Shown piece after piece: positions 1 through 5,542 of a DNA stretch of 7,409 nucleotides. Numbering within the stretch: the first letter of the stretch is position 1; each line of letters starts with the position of its first letter. Source of the DNA: Fervidibacter sp032160945. Lineage in GTDB: Bacteria; Armatimonadota; Fervidibacteria; Fervidibacterales; Fervidibacteraceae. A model generated the notes under the pieces. That model saw nothing but the letters and a program-made list of their open reading frames with translations, was not told where the DNA came from and did not search any database. A program made the position numbers and the translations under genes. The stretch is from NCBI GenBank assembly GCA_032160945.1, contig JAVHTL010000156.1; one strand, written 5' to 3'.

Positions 1-5
1 GGTTT

Positions 6-165
6 TCAAACTTTGCCCCTGTAAATGGCTTCAATTTCTCCGTTGACTTTGGTCATGCGTTGTGTCAGCAACTCCCAAGGTTCGTCGTTTTCTTTGACGA
101 GCCCATAGTTGCCGTTTTCGCCATCAATCTTCCTTGTGCAGGTTGATCGCTCCATTGAAACCAAT
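6..165 (-). pseudogene. C-terminal remnant of an unidentified protein, possibly a glycosidase, frameshifted and cut by a miniature element
   Basis: Read on the minus strand from 165 down to a TGA at 8-6, two frames join into one protein-like stretch. The first part reads IGFNGAINLHKED. After a frame change near 124-130 it continues DGENGNYGLVKENDEPWELL and ends about 20 residues later with IYRGKV and the stop. The first frame hits a TGA immediately after KED, while the second picks up the same theme, so a small insertion (one T, or a 4-base TGAT duplication) best explains it. The fragment begins exactly where the miniature element at 166 starts, and I could not find a convincing upstream continuation on the element's far side (300-427). 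The segment with ENGNYGLV and a following DEP resembles, from memory, the C-terminal end of some TIM-barrel glycoside hydrolases. That family call is tentative. The reading as a broken gene end is firmer than the function. Confidence 0.5.
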
Positions 166-299
166 TAGGACTTACGCAATTGATGTCATTTTGTGTAGGG
201 GCGGACGATAGTCTGCCCGAAAACATCCTTTGTAAGGGGTTAAAACTGCCCCTTCGGGCGGCTTAGCAGCCGCCCCTACATCCAACTGCGTAACTCCTA
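166..299. mobile_element. Miniature inverted-repeat element (MITE), copy 1
   Basis: This 134-bp non-coding element starts TAGGACTTACGCAATTG and ends CAACTGCGTAACTCCTA, so its ends are inverted repeats matching at 15 of 17 positions. The inverted repeat continues inward: TGTAGGGGCGG at 194-204 pairs perfectly with CCGCCCCTACA at 270-280. Inside are two compact hairpins: 199-206 with 211-218 (one G-T wobble, GATA loop) and 256-263 with 268-275 (perfect 8-bp stem, TAGC loop). TA stands at both outer edges, which fits duplication of a TA target as in the IS630/Tc1-mariner group. The assignment to that group is inference, and no transposase is present. A copy differing at only two places lies at 2770-2904. 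Insertion here removed the rest of the gene remnant at 6-165. Confidence 0.85.
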
Positions 300-345
300 T
301 TAAGTTTGAAGCGCGCTGCTGAAAACCGAACCGCTGGTTGAGGTT

Positions 346-373
346 TTTACAAAGCAGGTCTTTGCTCTAAACT
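346..373 (+). promoter_or_regulatory. Possible promoter for larE
   Basis: TTTACA at 346-351 is followed after 16 bases by TAAACT at 368-373. These match the sigma-70 -35 and -10 consensus at 5 of 6 and 4 of 6 positions. Transcription would start near 380 and give a leader of about 48 bases before larE. The match is modest and rests on spacing and consensus alone. Confidence 0.25.
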
Positions 374-427
374 TTACGGAACGGAGCACCTAAATTTGGG
401 AGCGCTTGCATAAGGAGGGCAAAAATC

Positions 428-1285
428 ATGCAAGTTGAAAATTTCCAAATAGCCACAGATTTGCGCTTCAAGTTTGAAAGGCTGCTTGACCGTTTGAAGT
501 CGCTGGAGAGTGTTATCGTTGCTTTTTCTGGCGGTGTTGACTCAACCTTTCTGGCGAAAGCAGCATATATAGCACTTGGTGAAAAAGCCATTGCTGTCAC
601 CGCACGCTCCCCTTCTTACCCCAAGGCTGAATTAGAAGAGGCAATAAGGCTCGCAAAACTCATTGGCATTCGTCATCTGCTCATTGATACTGACGAAGTT
701 AACGACCCCAATTACGCTGCAAACCCTACTAACCGATGCTACTTTTGCAAGACGAATTTGTTCAGCAAGTTGAAGCCCCTTGCTGATAAGTTTGGCATCC
801 GACATTTAGTCTATGGTGCGATTGCTGATGACTTGAGTGACTTTCGCCCTGGGATGAAGGCTGCTGAGGAACAAGGTGCACTTGCACCTCTTGCTGAACT
901 TGGTTTCACCAAAACCGAAATTCGCCAACTTTCCCGTTGGCTCGGATTGCCCACTTGGGACAAACCTTCGTTTGCTTGCCTCTCATCGCGTTTCCCTTAC
1001 GGTTCGCAAATTACGCCTGAAAAGTTGCTCCAAGTTGAGGAGGCAGAAGATTTTCTGCGCCAAAACGGTTTCAAAGCCTTTCGTGTCCGTCACCACGAGA
1101 CTATTGCCCGAATTGAAGTCCCGCCCGAAGATTTTCATCGCTTCCTTGATTTAGAGTTTCGCAACTCACTTATCAAGCGCTTCCGAGAAATCGGATTTTT
1201 GTTCGTCACTCTTGACTTGATGGGTTTGAGGAGCGGGAGCATGAACGAAATGCTTGCTTTGCCAGTTAAAGGTAACGGCAATTAG
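428..1285 (+). CDS. larE: ATP-dependent sacrificial sulfur transferase LarE
   Basis: The 285-residue product has the family's usual length and domain order. An N-terminal PP-loop ATP pyrophosphatase carries SGGVDST at residues 34-40. This is followed by RCYFCK at 103-108 and by ACLSSRFPYG at 182-191, whose Cys184 corresponds to the cysteine that gives up its sulfur in characterised LarE. LarE adenylates a nicotinate-derived dicarboxylate made by LarB, then transfers sulfur from its own cysteine, yielding the thiolated precursor that LarC loads with nickel to form the NPN cofactor of lactate racemase LarA and related enzymes. Only one cysteine is seen in the active-site motif, which suggests the single-use type rather than the iron-sulfur type that uses three cysteines. 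The start is well supported: AAGGAGGG at 412-419 sits 8 bases before ATG. No larA, larB or larC is in the window. The gene converges on the nucleotidylyltransferase gene with a 22-bp gap and no visible terminator. Confidence 0.9.
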   Translation: MQVENFQIATDLRFKFERLLDRLKSLESVIVAFSGGVDSTFLAKAAYIALGEKAIAVTARSPSYPKAELEEAIRLAKLIGIRHLLIDTDEVNDPNYAANPTNRCYFCKTNLFSKLKPLADKFGIRHLVYGAIADDLSDFRPGMKAAEEQGALAPLAELGFTKTEIRQLSRWLGLPTWDKPSFACLSSRFPYGSQITPEKLLQVEEAEDFLRQNGFKAFRVRHHETIARIEVPPEDFHRFLDLEFRNSLIKRFREIGFLFVTLDLMGLRSGSMNEMLALPVKGNGN

Positions 1286-1307
1286 CCAGTGAAGAGGGAA
1301 CAGCCAA

Positions 1308-2681
1308 TTACCAACCGTATCGTTCAGGTCCCCATTCTCGGCGCTCCATCTCTTGCTTGACGAGAACAAGGGTTCGGTGAGGCAAGTCCTCGTAAAGCAC
1401 AACACCCGGACCAACGCAGCAGTAAGAGCCAATTTTCACGCCCGGCATCAAAATTGCGTTAACACCTGTCCGAGAGAAATCGCCGATGTAAGAGGCGTTC
1501 GCACCGATGTGAGGGACTTCACGCTTGCCGCGAACTTTATGAAAAGTTTCGCCATCGTCAAACCTGAGTGTTCCGCAAACAGTGGCAGCACCAATGTCAA
1601 CTGCTTCACCTAAGACCCCAAAAACTTCGCAGTAGTGGTAAAGGTAAACGGTGTTGAAGGCGACACCTTCAAATTCGGCTCCGTGCCCGACGATGCACTT
1701 GTGACCGAGAACGCTGTCGCCAAGCAGGCAGTAATCTCGGATTTTGCAGTTTCGCCCAGTCACGATGTTCCCTCGCAAAATTGCTCCGTTGACAATTTGA
1801 GTGCCAGCATCGGCGAAAAGGAAGCCACTGATGACAACTCGCTTTCCGATGGTGCAGTTTTCGCCCAAGACGATGTGACCGCTGATTTCGGCGCTGTCGT
1901 CAATTTTCGCTGTCGGTGCAATTTGGTCTTCAGAAAACTTTTGCCTCAGCTCGTTAGCAACAAGCAAATTTGCTTCCAAAATGTGCCAAGGCTTGTCAAC
2001 ATCAACAACGAAACCTTCCGCTTCAACGGCTGAAATTTCTTTGCCTGCTTCAACCATCATTTGCAGCGACTGAGCCAATTCCGATTCCATTGGAGGCATC
2101 CCTCCAACGGGAACGCTTCTCATCACGCCAGGGTTCATCTCAATGAAAGGCAAAGCATCTTTGCGAAAGGCAAACAGACCTGCTAACCTGTGCGATGCGC
2201 CTCTCGGATGACCTTGAACTTGAACCACTTTTGCACTTTCAACATTGGCGCAAATCCAGTCACGGCTATCATGAGGCAGTTCCAATCGCTGAACCAGAAC
2301 AGTTGCAAAAGCGCCACCTTCTCGGTGGGCTTGAACCAAAGCGTTGACATCACTTTGCGTCAAAACGACATCGCCGTAAGCAATCACAAATTCATCAGCA
2401 TCGGGGATTTCCCTTGTGGCAAGCAAAATGGCTGCAGCCGTCCCTTCCCTTTGGTGCTGATGGGCGAAAACCACTCCATTCAAATCTCCAACCGCTTCAC
2501 GAACTTGACCTGAGTTGTGACCAACTACGACGACGAATTGAGTTATGCCTGCTTGCCGCAGTTGATTGATGAGCCTTCGGACAATTGGCTCATTAGCGAC
2601 GGGGATGGCGCATTTTTGTCGGGTCAATTCAAACGGGAACATCTTTCTCCCTTCGCCAGCAGCCAACACAATCGCCACCAT
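1308..2681 (-). CDS. GlmU-like sugar-1-phosphate nucleotidylyltransferase with left-handed beta-helix domain
   Basis: The 457-residue protein has two domains. Residues 1 to about 245 form a nucleotidyltransferase fold: LAAGEGRKMFP near the N-terminus is the nucleotide-binding loop, RQK at 21-23 supplies the conserved lysine, REGTAAA lies at 78-84, YGDVV at 102-106 holds the metal-binding aspartate, and DVDKPWHILEAN spans 227-238. From about residue 255 to 435 glycine- and isoleucine-rich hexapeptide-type repeats predict a left-handed beta-helix, including TGVNAILMPGVKIG at 405-418. It should join a sugar 1-phosphate to an NTP to give a nucleotide sugar in the cytoplasm, and the helix may add acyltransferase activity or drive oligomerisation. 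The architecture resembles archaeal-type bifunctional enzymes. Substrate cannot be decided. The usual GTRM of the loop is GRKM here. GAGGGG lies 9 bases before the ATG. The neighbours are larE (convergent) and mobile debris upstream. Confidence 0.85.
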   Translation of the reverse strand: MVAIVLAAGEGRKMFPFELTRQKCAIPVANEPIVRRLINQLRQAGITQFVVVVGHNSGQVREAVGDLNGVVFAHQHQREGTAAAILLATREIPDADEFVIAYGDVVLTQSDVNALVQAHREGGAFATVLVQRLELPHDSRDWICANVESAKVVQVQGHPRGASHRLAGLFAFRKDALPFIEMNPGVMRSVPVGGMPPMESELAQSLQMMVEAGKEISAVEAEGFVVDVDKPWHILEANLLVANELRQKFSEDQIAPTAKIDDSAEISGHIVLGENCTIGKRVVISGFLFADAGTQIVNGAILRGNIVTGRNCKIRDYCLLGDSVLGHKCIVGHGAEFEGVAFNTVYLYHYCEVFGVLGEAVDIGAATVCGTLRFDDGETFHKVRGKREVPHIGANASYIGDFSRTGVNAILMPGVKIGSYCCVGPGVVLYEDLPHRTLVLVKQEMERREWGPERYGW

Positions 2682-2733
2682 TTCTCTTAACCCCTCACTT
2701 TCATGTTTCCTCGCCTATTCAAAATTTTGCCAC

Positions 2734-2752
2734 TTGTGCAATTATGGCACAA
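2734..2752. promoter_or_regulatory. Perfect palindrome upstream of the nucleotidylyltransferase gene, possible operator
   Basis: TTGTGC at 2734-2739 and GCACAA at 2747-2752 form a perfect 6-bp inverted repeat with a 7-base spacer. It lies 53-71 bases before the ATG at 2681, in the only unique DNA between that gene and the miniature element starting at 2770. Position and symmetry fit a repressor or activator site; no regulator is identified. No good promoter hexamers were found around it. Confidence 0.25.
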
Positions 2753-2769
2753 CGCTCTTTAATACAAAG

Positions 2770-2904
2770 TAGGACTTACGCAGTTGATGTCATTTTGTGT
2801 AGGGGCGGACGATAGTCTGCCCGAAAACATCCTTTGTAAGGGGTTAAAACTGCCCCTTGCGGGCGGCTTAGCAGCCGCCCCTACATCCAACTGCGTAACT
2901 CCTA
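2770..2904. mobile_element. Miniature inverted-repeat element (MITE), copy 2
   Basis: This element is 135 bp and matches the copy at 166-299 throughout except for A to G in the left end (CGCAGTTG) and one extra G at 2859. Its terminal repeats TAGGACTTACGCAGTTG and CAACTGCGTAACTCCTA match at 16 of 17 positions. The right inverted repeat runs unbroken for about 28 bases (GGAGTTACGCAGTTGG then ATGTAGGGGCGG). The left arm has the same sequence with about 10 extra bases inserted. TA flanks both sides. The unlike flanks of the two copies show separate insertion events, and the near identity suggests recent movement. Confidence 0.85.
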
Positions 2905-2931
2905 ACTGTTTCAAAAAATTTTCGTAAAATG

Positions 2932-3003
2932 ATGTAGGGCGGGACTTCCATGCCCCGCCGACAAGATAATTTGTCGGCACGGGACAGAGCCCGTGCCCTA
3001 CAT
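2932..3003. repeat. Hairpin-rich palindromic module
   Basis: ATGTAGGGC at 2932-2940 and GCCCTACAT at 2995-3003 form a perfect 9-bp outer stem. Three further stem-loops lie inside or compete with it: 2938-2943 with 2954-2959 (6 bp), 2957-2964 with 2971-2978 (8 bp, perfect, GATAAT loop) and 2976-2983 with 2990-2997 (8 bp, perfect, ACAGAG loop). The stems overlap by a few bases, so not all can form at once. The outer TGTAGGG/CCCTACA resembles the inner repeat of the miniature elements (TGTAGGGGCGG), which suggests a related repeat without their outer ends. It has no coding function: the minus-strand open frame across it is only repeat read as protein. Confidence 0.65.
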
Positions 3004-3019
3004 GGCGACAATTTTTTAA

Positions 3020-3598
3020 ATTGGTATTAGAAAGGCAACGAAAGGCAAAAATAACCCTAAGGCTAAAAGAAAAATTCAAAGGAAATACGGCTTCTTGCGA
3101 AAGGAAAGGACGAAGCAGATTTGGTATTTGACTGCTCTGGTGCTCATCCAAATGGCAGGACAGATGCAAGCAACATTGGTTCTGGAAAAACTTAACGGCA
3201 TGAAGTTAGGTATTTCCTTAAGGCAGGCATCTAAGAGGATGAGACAGAGGCTGCTCAACTACTGGAGCATTATGGCATTTCAAAGGATACTTATGGCAAA
3301 GGCTTATGAGTATGGTGTGCCTGTTGTATTGGTAAATCCAAAGGGGACATCTAAGTCCTGTCCGATATGCGGGGGAAGCCTAAGGGGGTAGGATAAGGGA
3401 TGTCCCTGTTGTGGGCTATCAAGGCATTATGTAGCAGCCATAAACATAGCCCACAGGGGGATTAAGAAAATCCTCGGTGTTGTATTGCCGGGGCAGGGGG
3501 CAGTGGGTGCTCCTTATTGCCCGTCCTCTGACAGCACGGGAAGTGGTATGCGGTGCGCTGTCACGACGGGAAGGGACGCAGGAATTCCAACTGCGTAA
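3020..3598 (+). pseudogene. tnpB: Decayed TnpB (IS200/IS605 OrfB) C-terminal half
   Basis: One frame, open from 3020 (after a TAA at 3017) to TAA at 3596-3598 apart from an in-frame TAG at 3389-3391, reads as the C-terminal half of TnpB, the RNA-guided nuclease of IS200/IS605-type elements. Visible landmarks are LVLEKLNGM with the RuvC-II glutamate at 3185-3187, GVPVVLVNPKGTSKSCPIC with zinc-finger cysteines at 3359-3361 and 3368-3370, and, past the TAG, the second cysteine group (CPCC from 3401) and the VAAINIAHRG motif. Where functional members have DRD before the alanines, this copy has S-R-H, so the RuvC-III aspartate is a histidine at 3425-3427. About half of the usual 350-400 residues is missing at the N-terminus. 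AGG and GGG codons are frequent, unlike the CGN-rich neighbours, which points to foreign origin. The last codons run into the miniature-element end at 3586-3604. It is surely inactive. Confidence 0.85.
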
Positions 3599-3604
3599 CT
3601 CCTA
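3586..3604. repeat. Solitary right end of the miniature element
   Basis: The 19 bases TCCAACTGCGTAACTCCTA are identical to the right terminus of both full miniature elements. No matching core precedes them; the tnpB remnant runs straight into this end. Together with the left end at 2770 it brackets 835 bp containing copy 2, the hairpin module and dead tnpB. Confidence 0.75.
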
Positions 3605-3640
3605 TCAACAAAGCAATGCCTGCCACTGCAAATGTCATCC

Positions 3641-4381
3641 TTACAGAACCCCCAAAATCAAATCGGGAAAATCCGAAGCGATTGCATCAACACCCATCGC
3701 TATCATGCGCTTTGCAGTTTCCATGTCATTAACCGTCCATGTCCCTACAAAAATGCACCGCTGATGGCAGTAGCGTATGCGTTCCGGCGTCAAACCCGCA
3801 TAGTTGACGGTGACGGAATTTGCGCCACACGCAAGTGCTTCCTTAATGAATGCGGCGAAAGTTTCGTCATTTGTTCCAACCTTTGCGCTGCCAATGAGCG
3901 AACTTGAAACTTCCGGTGCCAATTTTTTCGCTGCAGCAATAGCCTGTGAATGAAAACTGCCAATTTTCACCCAAGAAAAAGCGCCAAGTTGCCGGAGCGT
4001 TTCAATGACTTGCCCTGCAGTGTCGGGTTCCTTGATTTCCAGAAACACGACCTTTTGTCCACCGATAAGTTCCAGCGCTTCTCCCAACTTCGGAATTCGT
4101 TCACCTGCAAATGCGCTGCCTTTCCACAAACCTGCATCCAACTTTCGGATTTCGTCCCAAGTCAAATCGCGAACTCGTCCTTTCCCGTTCGTCGTGCGGT
4201 CAATAGTTTCATCGTGGATGACGACCAAAACGCCGTCTTTGGTTCGCCTGACATCAAGTTCAATAGCGTCAACGGGTAACTTCAAAGCCTCACGAAACGA
4301 CCTGAGCGTGTTTTCGGGGTAACGACCTGAAAAGCCCCTGTGTGCAATCACCATCGGTCTCGTTCGCATTTGAAAAGTCAT
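3641..4381 (-). CDS. Glycerophosphodiester phosphodiesterase, cytoplasmic type
   Basis: The 246-residue product is a nearly pure GDPD domain, the length of UgpQ-like enzymes. It hydrolyses glycerophosphodiesters such as glycerophosphocholine or glycerophosphoethanolamine to glycerol 3-phosphate and an alcohol. Key residues are all present: HRG at 14-16 and ENTL at 23-26, metal ligands Glu41 and Asp43 in ELDVRRTKDG, His56 in VIHDETIDRTT, LEIKEP at 114-119, and the C-terminal GTWTVND at 213-219 followed by GVDAIASDFPD at 230-240. No signal peptide or membrane segment is seen, so it should be cytoplasmic. The annotated ATG directly abuts a GAGGAG motif with no spacer. The ATG at 4369 (residue 5) has a 12-base spacer and may be the true start. 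It lies 99 bp downstream of the six-hairpin gene on the same strand and could share its transcript, in which case phospholipid-headgroup or teichoic-type polymer recycling is possible. Confidence 0.9.
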   Translation of the reverse strand: MTFQMRTRPMVIAHRGFSGRYPENTLRSFREALKLPVDAIELDVRRTKDGVLVVIHDETIDRTTNGKGRVRDLTWDEIRKLDAGLWKGSAFAGERIPKLGEALELIGGQKVVFLEIKEPDTAGQVIETLRQLGAFSWVKIGSFHSQAIAAAKKLAPEVSSSLIGSAKVGTNDETFAAFIKEALACGANSVTVNYAGLTPERIRYCHQRCIFVGTWTVNDMETAKRMIAMGVDAIASDFPDLILGVL

Positions 4382-4387
4382 CTCCTC
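4382..4387 (-). promoter_or_regulatory. Ribosome-binding site that questions the GDPD start
   Basis: The minus strand reads GAGGAG immediately followed by ATG at 4381-4379, leaving no spacer. The next in-frame ATG, four codons in (4369-4367), is 12 bases away, nearer a workable distance. The encoded protein would then be 242 residues and lose nothing conserved, since HRG is still nine residues further on. Confidence 0.5.
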
Positions 4388-4426
4388 GCCTGTGTATTTT
4401 CAACGACCGTCGCCTACAAAGTAACC

Positions 4427-4487
4427 CTTCGGAGTTGGCTGGGCAGGAACCCAAACCTCCGAAGAACCGTGTAATTTGCATTACGGT
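4427..4487. other. Two adjacent stem-loops between the six-hairpin and GDPD genes
   Basis: CTTCGGAG at 4427-4434 pairs perfectly with CTCCGAAG at 4457-4464, and TTGG (4435-4438) with CCAA (4451-4454) extends the stem across a 2-base bulge. Beside it ACCGTGTAAT (4466-4475) pairs with ATTACGGT (4480-4487) around TTGC, with a 2-base bulge. The second stem overlaps the stop codon of the minus-strand six-hairpin gene. Neither has a T run on the minus-strand downstream side, so neither is a clear terminator for the operon direction. On the plus strand the second stem is followed by TTTTT. They may pause polymerase, protect the transcript 3' end or control GDPD translation. Confidence 0.4.
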
Positions 4488-5530
4488 TTTTGCTGGTTCC
4501 AGCGGAGCAAAGTCAGCAGTGCACAAATGGTTGATTCGGCTCCGCAGTGTTCGTTTGCTCCGTGTGGCTCCAACCCGTCGTGGCACGCTCCCGTTTCAGG
4601 GTCGTAAAGTTGAGCATTGACAATGTTGCGCCCAAAGAACCAATCCGAACTCGCTTGAGCCATCTCGCGAAACTCCTCGTCGTTTGTAATTTGCCATGCT
4701 GTCAAGTTCGCCCAACAAAGCCACATAGCATCAATAGGCTGCTGGGCGAATGTCGCTTTCATTCCGCCTTTGCGATACCAACCTCGGTTTCCGACTAAAC
4801 TCACGCAATTTCTCTCGTCATCCCAGCAAACTTCGTTCAGGAACCGAAGTGCCTCCAAACCGATGACCAAGTAGCGTCGTTCGTTCGTCAGCAAAAATGC
4901 CCTCAGCAAACCGTCGCATAGGACGCCGTTTGCGTAAGTCATCACTTCTTCAAACCAACGCCAATTTCGGTCTGAGTGCTCAATGTAAAGGTTGCACAAG
5001 TCGTCTGCCAACTGATGAGCCAAACCGACCAATGATGGGCAATTTCCACCTAACGCCTTCGCTGCTTCATGAATGCCAACGAGTGAGTAGGCTTTCGGGC
5101 GAATGTGGTGCAATTTCGTTGCATTAGGCAAACTTCGTTCCCACATTGCCAAAGCGGCTTTTTTCATCGGTTCGGGCAATTCGCTGTTGAGCACAGTTCC
5201 CAATGCCCACAGGCTTCGCCCAAAGCAATCCTCGCTGCCAATCTCGTCAAGGAAGTGGCGGTTATAGCCAACCAAATTGTGAAACCAACCGTCGTCCCGT
5301 TGAACATAGCGCAAAAAAGCGAGGTAGCGCTGTGCCAATTTCAATGAATCTTCATCGCCGGTCAGCGTGTAATGTATTGCAGCGACAATTAAAGCCCTTG
5401 CGTTGTCGTCGGTTGTGTAACCCGATTTTGGGTCAGGCACGCCGAAGAAAGTGAATTGCAAAACGCCTGTGTCGTCGCTGATTGCTCGCAAATGGCTCAA
5501 GTTGACAGTTGCTATGTCAACGAGCGTCAC
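4481..5530 (-). CDS. Six-hairpin ((alpha/alpha)-barrel-like) carbohydrate-active protein, glycosyltransferase partner
   Basis: The 349-residue protein is helix-rich throughout with repeated Trp- and Leu-containing amphipathic segments, the pattern of (alpha/alpha) toroid glycosidase folds. Conserved-looking blocks are TTDDNARAL at 39-47, EDCFGRSLWALG at 100-111, WRWFEE at 190-195, YANG at 199-202, FAQQPIDA at 261-268, LYDPETGACHDGL at 308-320 and GAEST at 330-334. From memory, proteins with this DDNARAL block are often annotated simply as glycosyltransferase because they are fused to, or encoded beside, a GT4 enzyme like the one at 6258. Several Asp and Glu residues could be catalytic, but the reaction is unknown. 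No signal peptide is seen. Translation starts at GTG 5530, with GAGGTGA at 5538-5544 seven bases upstream. That site overlaps the stop codon of the Uma2 gene, and the gap between genes is only 12 bp, so the two are very likely cotranscribed and perhaps translationally coupled. Confidence 0.7.
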   Translation of the reverse strand: MTLVDIATVNLSHLRAISDDTGVLQFTFFGVPDPKSGYTTDDNARALIVAAIHYTLTGDEDSLKLAQRYLAFLRYVQRDDGWFHNLVGYNRHFLDEIGSEDCFGRSLWALGTVLNSELPEPMKKAALAMWERSLPNATKLHHIRPKAYSLVGIHEAAKALGGNCPSLVGLAHQLADDLCNLYIEHSDRNWRWFEEVMTYANGVLCDGLLRAFLLTNERRYLVIGLEALRFLNEVCWDDERNCVSLVGNRGWYRKGGMKATFAQQPIDAMWLCWANLTAWQITNDEEFREMAQASSDWFFGRNIVNAQLYDPETGACHDGLEPHGANEHCGAESTICALLTLLRWNQQKP

Positions 5531-5542
5531 GGCTCCATCACC

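Noticed and set aside
166..300. CRISPR repeat, or riboswitch upstream of larE
   Set aside because: There are only two distant copies, no spacer array, and an identical copy upstream of an unrelated gene. Inverted ends and TA borders mark it as a miniature mobile element.
367..600. 77-codon minus-strand open frame over the larE start
   Set aside because: It is antisense to the well-supported larE start and ribosome-binding site, with no recognisable domain.
1286..1307. Bidirectional terminator between larE and the nucleotidylyltransferase gene
   Set aside because: The 22-bp gap contains no stem of useful length and no T tract on either strand.
1635..2033. 132-codon plus-strand open frame
   Set aside because: It lies wholly inside the nucleotidylyltransferase beta-helix region on the opposite strand; its regular look reflects the hexapeptide repeats read antisense.
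2759..3169. 136-codon minus-strand open frame across the repeats
   Set aside because: Its sequence is the MITE and the hairpin module read as protein, then the antisense of the tnpB remnant. It has no family features and no sensible ribosome-binding context.
3400..3604. TnpB guide (omega) RNA at the element's right end
   Set aside because: The expected region is degenerate and merges into a foreign MITE end. No conserved scaffold or element boundary can be recognised, so no RNA is claimed.
4290..4586. 98-codon minus-strand open frame
   Set aside because: It overlaps the end of the six-hairpin gene and the start of the GDPD gene in another frame, both of which have clear family motifs; it is a shadow.
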